Below are positions 8,571-17,812 of a stretch of DNA of 33,605 bases, in pieces (positions within the stretch are counted from its first letter, which is position 1; each line of letters starts with the position of its first letter). Below the pieces are notes generated by a model. It did not search any database, was not told the DNA's origin, and saw only the letters and a list, made by a program, of their open reading frames with translations. Both the position numbers and the translations under genes were made by a program. This stretch comes from CAZUSO01 sp964622775 (GTDB lineage: Bacteria > Bacteroidota > Bacteroidia > Chitinophagales > Chitinophagaceae): the NCBI GenBank assembly GCA_964622775.1, contig CAZUSO010000031.1:1-33605 (forward strand). The letters run 5' to 3'.

Positions 8571-8864
8571 ATGGAAAAGGAGCTCATTCCCGTCACGCTC
8601 TGGCTGGCGGAGCGCGGATACCGGATCAAAATCAGGAAGAAAGATGAGGAAATGATCCGTCTTGCCGTGAAAGTGGCTGATGAACGCCTTGCCGAATTGC
8701 GGAATGTTTATGCAGGAAAAGATGATCAGGATTTCATGGCCATGTGCCTGCTGATGTATGCCACCGACCAGGTGACGGAACCGCAGGAAATGAACCCGGT
8801 GCAAAAGGCGCTTATTCTTGAGATGGAAGCATCTATTGACCAGGCGCTTCAGGAAAAAGAATAG
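8571..8864 (+). CDS. zapA: ZapA-like cell division protein
   Basis: A 97-residue protein of the ZapA type, which bundles FtsZ filaments at the division site. The N-terminal part VTLWLAERGYRIKI has the family pattern of a short beta-hairpin. It is followed by IRLAVKVADERLAEL, the conserved helix with ADERL, then DDQDFMAMCLLMYAT, matching the region usually written as D..RIAVMAAL in ZapA, and a C-terminal coiled helix. In many Bacteroidota zapA precedes rny; here no rny follows, and a lipoprotein gene starts 65 bp downstream. The assignment is by pattern and size and is fairly secure. Confidence 0.78.
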   Translation: MEKELIPVTLWLAERGYRIKIRKKDEEMIRLAVKVADERLAELRNVYAGKDDQDFMAMCLLMYATDQVTEPQEMNPVQKALILEMEASIDQALQEKE

Positions 8865-8929
8865 TTTTCGTATGGATGTTCTTTAAACTTTCTTTAAAGA
8901 TTTTATTCCATAGGCAAAACATAATTCTT

Positions 8930-9373
8930 ATGAAACGATTCATGCAAAGCGGCGCCATACTGTTGATGGCGGTCATGAGTATCGCCATCGCAGGCTGTTA
9001 TAAGCGCCTCAACAACAGAATAACAGGCGACTGGCACTTCGACAAAGTACGGATCCAGTCCGGCATTTTTTCCTCACATAATATCACGGATGAATACCGG
9101 GATTTCATATTGAGCTTTTACGATGACGGCACTTTTGCTCAACGTAATACGCGCAGCGGCGCATTGAAAAACGGAAGCTGGAAAACCGACCAGACTACTG
9201 TAGTCAATGGCGATAATTACACTACGGTTCAAACTTTAATATTATCCTTTGACGATCCTCAGCATGGCTTTCCCGATATTCACATTTGGAACGATTTCAA
9301 TGCAACCAACAAAAAGATGACAGGCACTGAAAATCGAAATGGAGACATGTACTTTTTCACGCTTCGAAAATAG
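8930..9373 (+). CDS. Lipoprotein, lipocalin-like, unknown function
   Basis: A 147-residue predicted lipoprotein. The frame is open from an ATG at 8876, but MKRFMQSGAILLMAV at 8930 starts a good lipoprotein signal with lipobox IAGC (Cys23), so I prefer this start. The mature part contains GDWHFDKVRI, FYDDGTFAQRNTRSG, GSWKTD, and LILSFDD, a pattern seen in lipocalin-like lipoproteins of Bacteroidota (a repeated G-x-W strand start). Function unknown. It probably shares a transcript with the zapA-like gene because no terminator or promoter is seen between them. Confidence 0.75.
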   Translation: MKRFMQSGAILLMAVMSIAIAGCYKRLNNRITGDWHFDKVRIQSGIFSSHNITDEYRDFILSFYDDGTFAQRNTRSGALKNGSWKTDQTTVVNGDNYTTVQTLILSFDDPQHGFPDIHIWNDFNATNKKMTGTENRNGDMYFFTLRK

Positions 9374-9407
9374 GGAAAGGAGTTATGAATTTTGAATTTT
9401 GGATCAA

Positions 9408-10544
9408 TCAGCCCCATACCGCCATAAACATACTGTCCGCCTGGTTTTTCGCGCCATTGATAATTTGCTGATGCAATAATTTCAATCTTGTTTTTGCCGT
9501 TATCTGCGCTGTAACATTTTCATTTTCGGCTTTGAAAACGGAACAGGTTATATAGCACAAATATCCTCCTTCCCGTAAATATTGTTGTGCATTAGCGACA
9601 ATTTGAAATTGCCGGGATGTATAATTCTCAAGTATCTTTTCGTCAAAAAAATAAAAATATTCCGGCGTGCGCGCCCAGGTGCCGCTTCCACTGCAGGGCA
9701 CATCGCAAATAATCAAATCAAACGGCGCAAAAGGCTTTACAAAATCTGTATTCTTTGCAACATCACCTTCCAGCGTAATAATATCTTTCAGGTGATATTT
9801 CTTTATCCGGTCCCGCAGATTGCTTAAAATACTTTCCCGGATATCGGTGGCAATTATTTTTGCATCGGGAATGATATTTTTTATCAAAATGGTTTTACCG
9901 CCTGCACCGCTGCACACGTCCCAGGCTTTCCAGGATTTTGAATTTTCAATTTTGAATTTTGCATGAATCAAAGCAAACTGTAATGATAATTGCGATGACA
10001 AATCCTGAATGATATAATCGCTTTCGGGCAATGTGTTTTGTAGTTTGCTATTCCCCGGCAAGCGGACAATCCTGTCTTTGAAAAACGGGGTATCCATAAC
10101 TACAGCATCCGGAAATTCCTGCTGTAATATTTGCAGATTTTCCTTTTCGTTTCTCATCAGCCTTATGAATACATCGGGTTGTTTCCGCAGCGTGTCAAAA
10201 TAGTCATCCGCACTTATTCCGGCTGACAATTCCGGGAAAGGCTTTTTCAAAATGAGCTTTTCCGGTAACCTGTCCTCATTATCTATCGCAAACACTTTTT
10301 TCAAAAAAGCATTATTGGTACCGGCGATGCGAAGCGCTTCCTGCACATCATCCCCTATTTCATTTCCGGGATTCAAAAAAAGTTTTACCCGGTAAAAAGC
10401 ATATACCGCATCGGCAATTGCCTTCCTGTCGCGGCTGCCCAGTTTGGGATGGTTTTTGAAATAAGTCCTGAGGTAATGATGCAGGGGCAACTGCAACTGA
10501 TATTGCCCGATAATATCCAGAATATGTTGCCTGATATAGAACAT
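9408..10544 (-). CDS. rRNA cytosine-C5 methyltransferase (RsmB/NOL1/NOP2/Sun family)
   Basis: A 378-residue SAM-dependent m5C methyltransferase, probably acting on 16S rRNA. The N-terminal 150 residues are helical, like an RsmB/NusB-type domain. The Rossmann part has the SAM loop CSGAGGKT, the acidic DIRES, motif IV CDVPCSGSGTW with Cys284 and motif VI YITCS with Cys334; these are the two cysteines of the catalytic cycle. Just before the SAM loop the sequence HAKFKIENSKSWKAWD carries about 10 extra residues encoded by a TTTTGAA-type repeat (see findings). A -7 box lies only 5 bp upstream of the ATG, so the mRNA may be nearly leaderless. Which cytosine it modifies is not shown. Confidence 0.9.
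   Translation of the reverse strand: MFYIRQHILDIIGQYQLQLPLHHYLRTYFKNHPKLGSRDRKAIADAVYAFYRVKLFLNPGNEIGDDVQEALRIAGTNNAFLKKVFAIDNEDRLPEKLILKKPFPELSAGISADDYFDTLRKQPDVFIRLMRNEKENLQILQQEFPDAVVMDTPFFKDRIVRLPGNSKLQNTLPESDYIIQDLSSQLSLQFALIHAKFKIENSKSWKAWDVCSGAGGKTILIKNIIPDAKIIATDIRESILSNLRDRIKKYHLKDIITLEGDVAKNTDFVKPFAPFDLIICDVPCSGSGTWARTPEYFYFFDEKILENYTSRQFQIVANAQQYLREGGYLCYITCSVFKAENENVTAQITAKTRLKLLHQQIINGAKNQADSMFMAVWG
9938..9964. repeat. TTTTGAA-type simple repeat inside a coding region
   Basis: The plus strand alternates GAATTTT and TTTTGAA blocks here, inside the methyltransferase gene. Very similar tracts lie outside genes at 9385-9401 and 33571-33597. Confidence 0.6.
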
Positions 10545-10548
10545 TGGT

Positions 10549-10556
10549 CAAAAGTA
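10549..10556 (-). promoter_or_regulatory. Possible -7 box of the rRNA methyltransferase gene
   Basis: The minus strand reads TACTTTTG ending 5 bp before the ATG, which would place the start of transcription at or on the start codon. Confidence 0.35.
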
Positions 10557-10679
10557 AACAATCCAATTGCTCCGTTCTCCATTAAGCCTGTTTTAGATGC
10601 CCGGCTCTTTTATTTTCTTTACCCTGCACCCTGGAGGCATTATATTTATATTGATATTTTTACCCTTGCCCAATTTTCC

Positions 10680-10687
10680 TATTTTTG
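10680..10687 (+). promoter_or_regulatory. Promoter -7 box of lpdA
   Basis: TATTTTTG is a full match; TTTT at 10657-10660 lies 19 nt upstream as a degenerate -33 box. The site falls inside the open frame extended upstream of the chosen lpdA start, which supports the ATG at 10723. Confidence 0.5.
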
Positions 10688-10722
10688 CGCATACTTTTAT
10701 AAACTATAAAAAACAAATCTTT

Positions 10723-12135
10723 ATGGCATACGATATCATTGTTATCGGCAGCGGACCAGGCGGGTATGTGGCAGCAATCAGGGCGGCACAATTGGGCTTC
10801 AAAACTGCGATTGTTGAACGGGAAAATCTCGGTGGAATCTGCCTCAACTGGGGCTGTATCCCTACAAAGGCATTATTAAAATCAGCACAGGTATTTGAAT
10901 ATATCAGCCATGCGCAGGATTACGGAATAAAAGTGGACGGAGCAGCTCACGATTTCGAAGCCATCATCAAACGCAGCCGGGGCGTGGCCGACAAGATGAG
11001 CAAAGGCATCCAGTTCCTGATGAAGAAAAATAAAATTGAGGTGCTGAACGGATTAGGAAAGCTGAATGCGAAAAAAGAGGTGGAAGTCACCGGGACCGAT
11101 GGCAAAACGGTAGCGCATCAGGCGAAATACATCGTGGTGGCTACGGGCGCACGCAGCCGCGAATTACCGAATCTCCCTATTGATGGCAAAAAAATTATCG
11201 GTTACCGGGAAGCGATGAACCTTCCTAAACAGCCGAAATCCATGATTGTAGTGGGAAGCGGCGCTATCGGCGTTGAATTTGCCTATTTCTATCACAGCAT
11301 AGGCACTAAGGTTACTATTGTGGAATATATGCCGCGCATCGTGCCGGTGGAAGATGAGGATGTTTCCAAAGAATTAGAGAAATCATTTAAGAAAAAAGGT
11401 ATAGACGTGATCACCGGAGCATCTGTGGAAAAAGCGGATATCAGCGGCAACGGCGTGAAAGCTACGGTGAAAAAGGCTGACGGAAGCGGTGAGCAGATGC
11501 TGGAAGCCGATATCCTGCTGAGTGCGGCTGGCGTATCCACAAACATAGAAAATATCGGGTTGGAAACCCTTAATATCAAAACGGACAAAGGCAAGGTGAT
11601 TGTTGATTCTCATTACAAGGCCAATGTGGATGGCATTTACGCCATCGGTGATATTGTTCCCGGCCAGGCGCTGGCGCACGTTGCTATGAAGGAAGCGGTG
11701 ATTTGCATAGAAGCTATTGCGCACGGGGAAGGCAAATTCAGTCACCAGCCGGAAGCTTTGGATTACGGGAATGTACCCGGCTGTACTTATTGCTCCCCGG
11801 AAATCGCCTCCGCAGGCATGACGGAAAAGCAGGCAAAAGAAGCAGGCTATGAGTTGAAAGTGGGCAAATTCCCCTTCTCGGCAAGCGGAAAAGCCAGCGC
11901 TGCAGGCGCCAATGAAGGTTTTATCAAAGTGATTTTTGATGCTAAATACGGTGAATGGTTAGGGACCCACATGATCGGAGCCAATGTAACCGAAATCATT
12001 GCCCAGACTACCACGGCACGAAAATTAGAAACGACCTGGCACGAACAGTTAGATACAATCTTCCCGCACCCGACCATGAGCGAAGCCGTAAAGGACGCCA
12101 TTGAAGTAGCGCTGGGAGAAGCCATACATTTATAA
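10723..12135 (+). CDS. lpdA: Dihydrolipoamide dehydrogenase
   Basis: A 470-residue flavoprotein disulfide reductase (E3) that reoxidises lipoyl groups of 2-oxoacid dehydrogenase complexes and makes NADH. The FAD-binding GSGPGG motif is at residues 9-14, the redox disulfide Cys40/Cys45 in GGICLNWGC, the NAD-binding GSGAIG in the middle, and the second FAD motif IYAIGD. The C-terminal dimer domain has HPTMSE with His449 and Glu454. The frame extends 42 residues upstream, but that part crosses the promoter and does not belong to the family, so ATG 10723 is chosen. No E1 or E2 genes are adjacent. A strong terminator follows. Confidence 0.97.
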   Translation: MAYDIIVIGSGPGGYVAAIRAAQLGFKTAIVERENLGGICLNWGCIPTKALLKSAQVFEYISHAQDYGIKVDGAAHDFEAIIKRSRGVADKMSKGIQFLMKKNKIEVLNGLGKLNAKKEVEVTGTDGKTVAHQAKYIVVATGARSRELPNLPIDGKKIIGYREAMNLPKQPKSMIVVGSGAIGVEFAYFYHSIGTKVTIVEYMPRIVPVEDEDVSKELEKSFKKKGIDVITGASVEKADISGNGVKATVKKADGSGEQMLEADILLSAAGVSTNIENIGLETLNIKTDKGKVIVDSHYKANVDGIYAIGDIVPGQALAHVAMKEAVICIEAIAHGEGKFSHQPEALDYGNVPGCTYCSPEIASAGMTEKQAKEAGYELKVGKFPFSASGKASAAGANEGFIKVIFDAKYGEWLGTHMIGANVTEIIAQTTTARKLETTWHEQLDTIFPHPTMSEAVKDAIEVALGEAIHL

Positions 12136-12160
12136 TAACCGCTTATCCGGTACGTTTTTA

Positions 12161-12188
12161 AAAGGCTGCTTAAAAAGCAGCTTTTTTT
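12161..12188 (+). terminator. Terminator of lpdA
   Basis: Stem GCTGCTT/AAGCAGC (12165-12171 and 12175-12181), 3-nt loop, followed by seven T. A classic intrinsic terminator. Confidence 0.85.
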
Positions 12189-12658
12189 ATAGACCATCCT
12201 TTCGCCCTTGCTGATCTTTTAACAAACAATTTTGCCTTTTGGTGTTTTCACCAACGGGGAAAAGAAGGTATAAATAATGTTGATTTTCATAATTATTTCT
12301 CTTAATCGTACAGTAGCTGAATTAAAATGTGACGAATAAAATAGATGCAGGGAAAATAGCTCTTAATCGTACAGTAGTTGAATTGAAATGTAAAGGTTTT
12401 CAGCAAAAAACAGTAAACGTAAAAACTCTTAATCGTACAGCAATTGAATCGAAATGTCAAACCGTTTAAGCAGGCTTGGTATATAAGTTTGTTTCTTAAT
12501 CGCACTTTGTTGAATTGATTTTTTTAAACTAACAATAACATGTCAAACAGAATCAAACTCCAACCACACAATAACAGAACATTATTCTGTAACATTCGCT
12601 TCGAAATAATTCTTTACCCTGAAATGCCAGTTGTTTTTTTATCTTATCTTAAGCTTCT
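12189..12658. other. Spacer holding the CRISPR-like array
   Basis: Apart from the array, this gene-free stretch is AT-rich. A 6-bp inverted repeat ACAGAA/TTCTGT (12574-12590) lies about 70 bp before the ABC exporter and could be a regulator site. No clear TAnnTTTG box precedes the exporter. Confidence 0.4.
12299..12521 (+). CRISPR. Short degenerate CRISPR array, no cas genes
   Basis: Three 30-nt repeats at 12299-12328, 12360-12389 and 12426-12455 begin CTCTTAATCGTACAG and end in the form GAATTGAAAT. The first differs from the second at 2 positions, the third at 3. A fourth, worn copy lies at 12493-12521. Spacers are 31, 36 and 37 nt and unlike each other. The repeat end ATTGAAA(T/C) and 30-nt size are typical of type I-B and type III arrays in Bacteroidota. 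The worn copy at the right suggests the leader is on the left, in the AT-rich 12189-12298. No cas gene occurs in this window. A generic tandem repeat is the alternative, but regular unique spacers favour CRISPR. Confidence 0.7.
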
Positions 12659-14401
12659 ATGAAACTACTCTGGAAATACCTGAAGCCTCACAGCCGGCTG
12701 ATTGCTTTAGCGCTGATACTTGCCGGCGTGACACAACTTCTGAATCTGATCGATCCGGTTATCTTCGGAAAGATCATTGATGACTATGCGGGACAAGTCG
12801 GCAAACAATCTGAAAGAGCACTGGTAAACGGTGTCCTGTTCTGGCTTTTTGTTGCGCTCGGCATTGCCTTACTGGCTCGACTGGCTCGTAGCTTCCAGGA
12901 GTATATCATGCGCCTCGCCGTGCAAAAATTCGGAATGCAGATCTTTAATGATGGCCTGAAGCAAAACTTACGCCTGTCCTTCCAGGAGTTTGAAGAACAA
13001 CGCAGCGGGGAAACTCTGGCCATTCTGCAAAAAGTGCGTACGGACACCGAACGATTCATTTCTTCCTTCATTAATATCCTTTTTTCTTCATTAGTCGGAT
13101 TCGGTTTCCTCATCTGGTACGCCATCACCAAACATTGGGCACTGATTCCTGTCTTCCTGATCGGCTTCGTAGTTTTAGGTGCCTTTACCGGTATGCTGAG
13201 CCGGAAAATCAAAACAGTGCAACGCAGTATTAACCGGGAGACAACCCGGATGTCCGGATTGATCACGGAGTCGCTGAGAAATATAGAGTTAGTGAAAAGT
13301 CTGGGCCTCACCTACCCTGAAGTGCGGCGCATGAAAGAACATACCCGCATGATATTTGACCTGGAGATGACCAAAGTAAAAAAAGTGCGTATGCTGAGTT
13401 TCTGGCAGGGTACCACCATGAATATTTTACGTCAATCCGTTTTGTTCACCCTGCTCTGGCTCATATTCCGGAATGCGCTGAGTCCGGGCGAACTGATCGC
13501 CATGCAGTTCATATCCACCGCCATCTTTGCGCCCTTACAAGATCTGGGAAATATTCTGGTTGCCTACCGTGAGGCTGAAGCGTCCATACAGTTGTTCGAT
13601 GAGCTGATGGCCAAACCTGTGGAACAACGCCCGAAAGACCCTGTTGTTCTTGGACCGCTTCAGCATCTTGATTTTGAGCAGGTAGCGTTCAGGCATAAAA
13701 CAGCTTCGCAAAATGCGATTGACGGCATTTCCTTCGAAGTCAATCAGGGCGACACTATTGCTTTTGTCGGGCCTTCAGGTTCTGGAAAATCTACTTTGGT
13801 GAAACTATTGGTTGGCCTGTACCTGCCTGTTGAAGGCTGTATCCATTTTAACGGCATTGATTCCCGCAAAATCAGGTATAATGAAATGCGGCGCCAGATA
13901 GGGTTCGTCACTCAGGATACGCAGTTATTCGCCGGCACTATCAGGGAAAACCTGCTGTTCGTCAAACCCGATGCTACCGAAGCCGAAGTGCTGGAGGCAT
14001 TGCATAAAGCCTCCTGCGATGGTTTGCTGGCGCGTAGCGCAAAAGGTATTCATACTGTTTTGGGGGAAAGCGGTTTAAAGCTTTCAGGTGGCGAAAAGCA
14101 AAGAATCTCCATTGCAAGATCGTTGATTCGACGACCGCGGCTGCTGATATTTGATGAAGCCACTTCTGCCCTTGATTCGCTGACGGAAGAAACGATAACC
14201 GAAACCGTAAGAGCTATATCCGCCCGGCGTGAGCAAATTACCATCCTTATTGCCCACCGTTTATCTACCGTAATGCATGCCGATAATATTATAGTTTTGG
14301 AAAAAGGGAAGATTGCCGAAACCGGCACCCACGATGAGCTGGTAGCCATCAAAGGCTTGTATTATGCCATGTGGCGACAACAAATCGGCGAAAGAAGGTG
14401 A
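12659..14401 (+). CDS. ABC exporter, fused membrane and ATPase domains (MsbA-like)
   Basis: A 580-residue half-transporter that would dimerise into a type IV ABC exporter. Residues 1-320 form the six-helix transmembrane domain. The nucleotide-binding domain has Walker A GPSGSGKS (371-378), Q-loop region VTQDTQLFAGTI, signature LSGGEKQR (475-482), Walker B LLIFDEAT (495-502), D-loop SALD and His533 in the H-loop. The substrate could be lipid, drug or peptide; sequence alone does not decide. The start codon is ATG directly after a T-rich stretch. It converges with mfd, leaving only 11 bp between the stop codons and no room for a separate terminator. Confidence 0.93.
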   Translation: MKLLWKYLKPHSRLIALALILAGVTQLLNLIDPVIFGKIIDDYAGQVGKQSERALVNGVLFWLFVALGIALLARLARSFQEYIMRLAVQKFGMQIFNDGLKQNLRLSFQEFEEQRSGETLAILQKVRTDTERFISSFINILFSSLVGFGFLIWYAITKHWALIPVFLIGFVVLGAFTGMLSRKIKTVQRSINRETTRMSGLITESLRNIELVKSLGLTYPEVRRMKEHTRMIFDLEMTKVKKVRMLSFWQGTTMNILRQSVLFTLLWLIFRNALSPGELIAMQFISTAIFAPLQDLGNILVAYREAEASIQLFDELMAKPVEQRPKDPVVLGPLQHLDFEQVAFRHKTASQNAIDGISFEVNQGDTIAFVGPSGSGKSTLVKLLVGLYLPVEGCIHFNGIDSRKIRYNEMRRQIGFVTQDTQLFAGTIRENLLFVKPDATEAEVLEALHKASCDGLLARSAKGIHTVLGESGLKLSGGEKQRISIARSLIRRPRLLIFDEATSALDSLTEETITETVRAISARREQITILIAHRLSTVMHADNIIVLEKGKIAETGTHDELVAIKGLYYAMWRQQIGERR

Positions 14402-14412
14402 TAGTTTTGAGT

Positions 14413-17400
14413 TCACGCCCGCTCCATGCCCCGCAAAAATGCTTCTACATCCTTCATCGATTTTATCGCATCGGCAATGAGCAGGAAATTTTTCCCGATT
14501 TGCTTCAGCCTTGCAAAGTTTACCTCGGTCTGTATGTATTGCAAAATATTCCGGAAGGTTTCACTTTCAAAATACGGCGCTTCGGGATCATTGATAAAAT
14601 ACAGCCGCAGTTGTTCGTTTTTCAGGATCAGTTTTTCAAAACCCAGTTCTTTTGCCATTTGCCGGCAGCGTATCGTTACTAATAAATCCTGCACCTGGGG
14701 CGGAATCGGTCCAAAGCGGTCTTTCAGTTCTGCTTCAAATACCCGGATGTCCTCATCCTGGTCAATATGGTCGAGCTGGGTGTAAAGTATCAGCCGTTCC
14801 GTTATGTTTTGCACATAATCATCAGGAATCAGTATCTCCAGATCCGTATCTATCGTACAATCATTTACAAAATCTTTCCTGCGCTCCATTTCTTCGGCAA
14901 ATACATCCTTAAAGTCAGTATGCTTCAGATCTCGGATCGCTTCTTCCAGAATCTTATGGTACATCTCAAAACCTATCTCCGCTATGAAACCGCTCTGCTC
15001 TCCGCCTAAGAGATTACCTGCTCCGCGAATATCCAGATCCCGCATGGCTATCTGGAATCCGCTCCCCAATTCATTAAACTGCTCCAATGTTTTCAGCCTT
15101 TTACGACTGTCATCTGGAAGGGTGATTAAAGATGGCGCTACTAAGTAGCAAAATGCCTTTTTATTGCTACGCCCTACCCGACCTCTCAACTGATGCAGAT
15201 CACTCAGCCCAAACTGGTGTGCATTATTAATGATAATCGTATTGGCATTGGAAATATCCACCCCACTTTCTACAATATTGGTACAACAAAGCACATCAAA
15301 TTTATGGTCAATAAAATCAAGCAATGCCTGCTCAATCTTCCGGCCTTCCATCTGCCCGTGCACCATAGCAATTTCAATATCCGGACAAAGCTCCCGCAGC
15401 TTTTCCACCATAGAAGGCAGACTCTGCACCCGGTTATGAATGAAGTAAACCTGACCGCCTCGTTCCGCCTCGTAGTATATAGCATCCCGTATCGTATCCT
15501 CATCAAAGCCGATCAGTTCCGTATGTACCGGCTGCCGGTTGGAGGGCGGTGTATTGATGAGACTCAGGTCTCGCGCGTTCATCAGGGAAAACTGCAATGT
15601 TCTCGGAATTGGAGTAGCTGTAAGCGTAAGAGTGTCCACATTGGCTTTTCGTTCCCGCAGCTTTTCTTTAGCCGCCACCCCAAATTTTTGTTCTTCGTCG
15701 ATCACCAGCAGGCCCAGGTCTTTAAACTTTACCTCCTTGCTCAGCAAGGCATGCGTTCCTATGATGATATCTATCTTTCCTGCTTCCAGTTTTTGCAGAG
15801 TTTCTTTTCTTTGCTTTGCCGATTTAAAGCGATTGATATAATCCACATTGGCGGGGAACTCTTTCAACCGTTCTTTAAAGGTCTGAAAATGCTGATAAGC
15901 CAGGATGGTAGTAGGCACCAGAACCGCAGCCTGCTTACTGTCACAAACGGTCTTGAATGCCGCCCTAATCGCAATTTCGGTTTTTCCAAAACCCACATCT
16001 CCACATATCAGCCGATCCATGGGAGCAGGGTGCTCCATATCCCGTTTCACGTCTGCCGTAGCCTTACTTTGATCGGGCGTATCTTCATAGTAAAAGGAAG
16101 CCTCTAATTCTGCCTGCAGATATCCATCCGGCGTATGTTCAAAGCCTTGTGAAGCCTTTCTTTTGGCATATAGACGAATCAGATCCGCAGCAATATCCTT
16201 TACCTGCCGCTTCGTCTTGTTCTTCAGTTTCTCCCAGGCATCGCTGCCCAATTTATTAACCCTGGGTACCGTACCTTCCTTCCCGGTGTATTTACTGATT
16301 TTATGCAGGGAGTTAATATTGACATACAGCACATCATTGTCCCGGTAAATAATACGGACGGCCTCCTGCATATTGCCGTTCACCTCAATTTTCTGTAATC
16401 CGCTATACACGCCTACCCCATGGTCAATATGGGTAACATAATCTCCCGGAACCAGTTCCCGCAAGGCTTTCAGCGTAATAGCCCTGGATTTGCTATAGAC
16501 CTGCTTTACCCGGTATTTATGATACCGCTGAAAAATCTGATGATCGGTATAAGCTAATATCTTTTTTTCATGGTCAGTAAAACCCTGATGTATTGCTATG
16601 GGAACCGGAACAAAATTCACTAAAGAGCCGTTGTCTTCAAATATGCTGCGCAAGCGCTCTAACTGCCGGGTATTTTCCGCAAAGATGAACGGCGTATAAC
16701 CCTCAGCAATTTTCAGCTTCAAATCATTAGTCAGCAATTCAAAATTGCGGCTGAAAACGGGCTGCATATCCGTTTGAAAACTGACCGGATAAGCGGTAGC
16801 TTTTTGGCCTGCCCCTGCGTCCCACTGTACAATCGTACGTTGCTGCAATTTTTCCCACCAGGTTGAATAATCTTCAAAATCACCGATGGTAAAGGGTTTC
16901 AATATCTGATCTTCATATTCAACCGCTACGGATGTGCCTTTTTCCAAATGAGCGGCTAATGCATATTGCAACTTAATGATTCCGGCTTTCACCAGTTCCA
17001 TATCCCGCAACCAGTACACCGTATTGTCCGGCAAATAATCCAGCAATGAGATTTTTTCAGCCGTGTCGAATTTTGTTTCAATATTGGGTAAAATGGAAAC
17101 CTGTAGCAACTTGCGTTCAGACAACTGCGTTTCCGGGTTGAAAATGCGTATGCTGTCCACATCATTCCCGAACAGTTCAATGCGGTACGGATATTCATTT
17201 CCAAATGAATAAATATCCAGTATGCCGCCACGCATAGCAAACTGACCCGGCTGGTATGCAAAGTCCTCTCGTCGGAACCCCAGGCTGATTAGTCGGTTCA
17301 GCAATTCTTCCAGGTTAAGCTTTTCATTAACCCGGATATGAATCATATTATGCGTGAGCAGCGAAGGTTGCACCACCTTTTCAAATATCGCCTCCGGATA

Positions 17401-17802
17401 AGTAACCAATACCGCACCATTGCGCTGTGCCGTCATCCTGGTAAGCGCTTCCGTACGGAGCATAATATGGCTGCTGTTCAGCGCGGTGTAATTTCCGCTG
17501 TGCTTAAAGGAATCCGGGAAGAAAAAAATATCCAAAGCACGGGTGATGCTTTCAAAATCATTCTGAAAATAAGCGGCTTCTTCTTTGTCATTCAGGATAA
17601 AGACATGATTCAGGCCATGTATTCCCGAAGCGCTTTTTCCCCGTAAATGTTGCCATACGGCCGCTGCAATAAATCCGATCGCCGATCCTTTGACATTATT
17701 CAGCATAATATGCTTTCGGGAACCGGGCATAGCAATGTCCGCCGCCAACTGTTTCAGGCGGGTATCATCAGCATATCGCTCCAGCAAAGTTTGCAGGTTC
17801 AT
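14413..17802 (-). CDS. mfd: Transcription-repair coupling factor Mfd
   Basis: A 1129-residue DNA translocase that removes RNA polymerase stalled at DNA damage and recruits UvrA. The N-terminal third is the UvrB-like homology region. The CarD-like RNA polymerase interaction domain contains LVPGDYVTHIDHGVGVYSG. The RecG-like helicase core has Walker A GDVGFGKT (601-608, Lys607), the DEEQ box (702-705), TATPIPRTL and the RGRVGRS motif. The C-terminal TRCF domain is present to the end. Length is normal for the family. A TAAGTTTG -7 box lies about 10 bp before the ATG. It converges with the ABC exporter. Confidence 0.97.
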   Translation of the reverse strand: MNLQTLLERYADDTRLKQLAADIAMPGSRKHIMLNNVKGSAIGFIAAAVWQHLRGKSASGIHGLNHVFILNDKEEAAYFQNDFESITRALDIFFFPDSFKHSGNYTALNSSHIMLRTEALTRMTAQRNGAVLVTYPEAIFEKVVQPSLLTHNMIHIRVNEKLNLEELLNRLISLGFRREDFAYQPGQFAMRGGILDIYSFGNEYPYRIELFGNDVDSIRIFNPETQLSERKLLQVSILPNIETKFDTAEKISLLDYLPDNTVYWLRDMELVKAGIIKLQYALAAHLEKGTSVAVEYEDQILKPFTIGDFEDYSTWWEKLQQRTIVQWDAGAGQKATAYPVSFQTDMQPVFSRNFELLTNDLKLKIAEGYTPFIFAENTRQLERLRSIFEDNGSLVNFVPVPIAIHQGFTDHEKKILAYTDHQIFQRYHKYRVKQVYSKSRAITLKALRELVPGDYVTHIDHGVGVYSGLQKIEVNGNMQEAVRIIYRDNDVLYVNINSLHKISKYTGKEGTVPRVNKLGSDAWEKLKNKTKRQVKDIAADLIRLYAKRKASQGFEHTPDGYLQAELEASFYYEDTPDQSKATADVKRDMEHPAPMDRLICGDVGFGKTEIAIRAAFKTVCDSKQAAVLVPTTILAYQHFQTFKERLKEFPANVDYINRFKSAKQRKETLQKLEAGKIDIIIGTHALLSKEVKFKDLGLLVIDEEQKFGVAAKEKLRERKANVDTLTLTATPIPRTLQFSLMNARDLSLINTPPSNRQPVHTELIGFDEDTIRDAIYYEAERGGQVYFIHNRVQSLPSMVEKLRELCPDIEIAMVHGQMEGRKIEQALLDFIDHKFDVLCCTNIVESGVDISNANTIIINNAHQFGLSDLHQLRGRVGRSNKKAFCYLVAPSLITLPDDSRKRLKTLEQFNELGSGFQIAMRDLDIRGAGNLLGGEQSGFIAEIGFEMYHKILEEAIRDLKHTDFKDVFAEEMERRKDFVNDCTIDTDLEILIPDDYVQNITERLILYTQLDHIDQDEDIRVFEAELKDRFGPIPPQVQDLLVTIRCRQMAKELGFEKLILKNEQLRLYFINDPEAPYFESETFRNILQYIQTEVNFARLKQIGKNFLLIADAIKSMKDVEAFLRGMERA

Positions 17803-17812
17803 AAAAGGGCTG

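Noticed and set aside
12302..12505. 67-codon frame on the minus strand with repeated FNYCTIKS-like segments
   Set aside because: The internal repetition is simply the CRISPR repeat read in one frame.
12784..13311. 175-codon frame antisense to the ABC exporter
   Set aside because: Shadow of the transmembrane domain coding strand; no family features.
15193..16107. 304-codon open frame antisense to mfd
   Set aside because: The opposite strand encodes an intact, fully conserved Mfd helicase core; the antisense translation has no family features.
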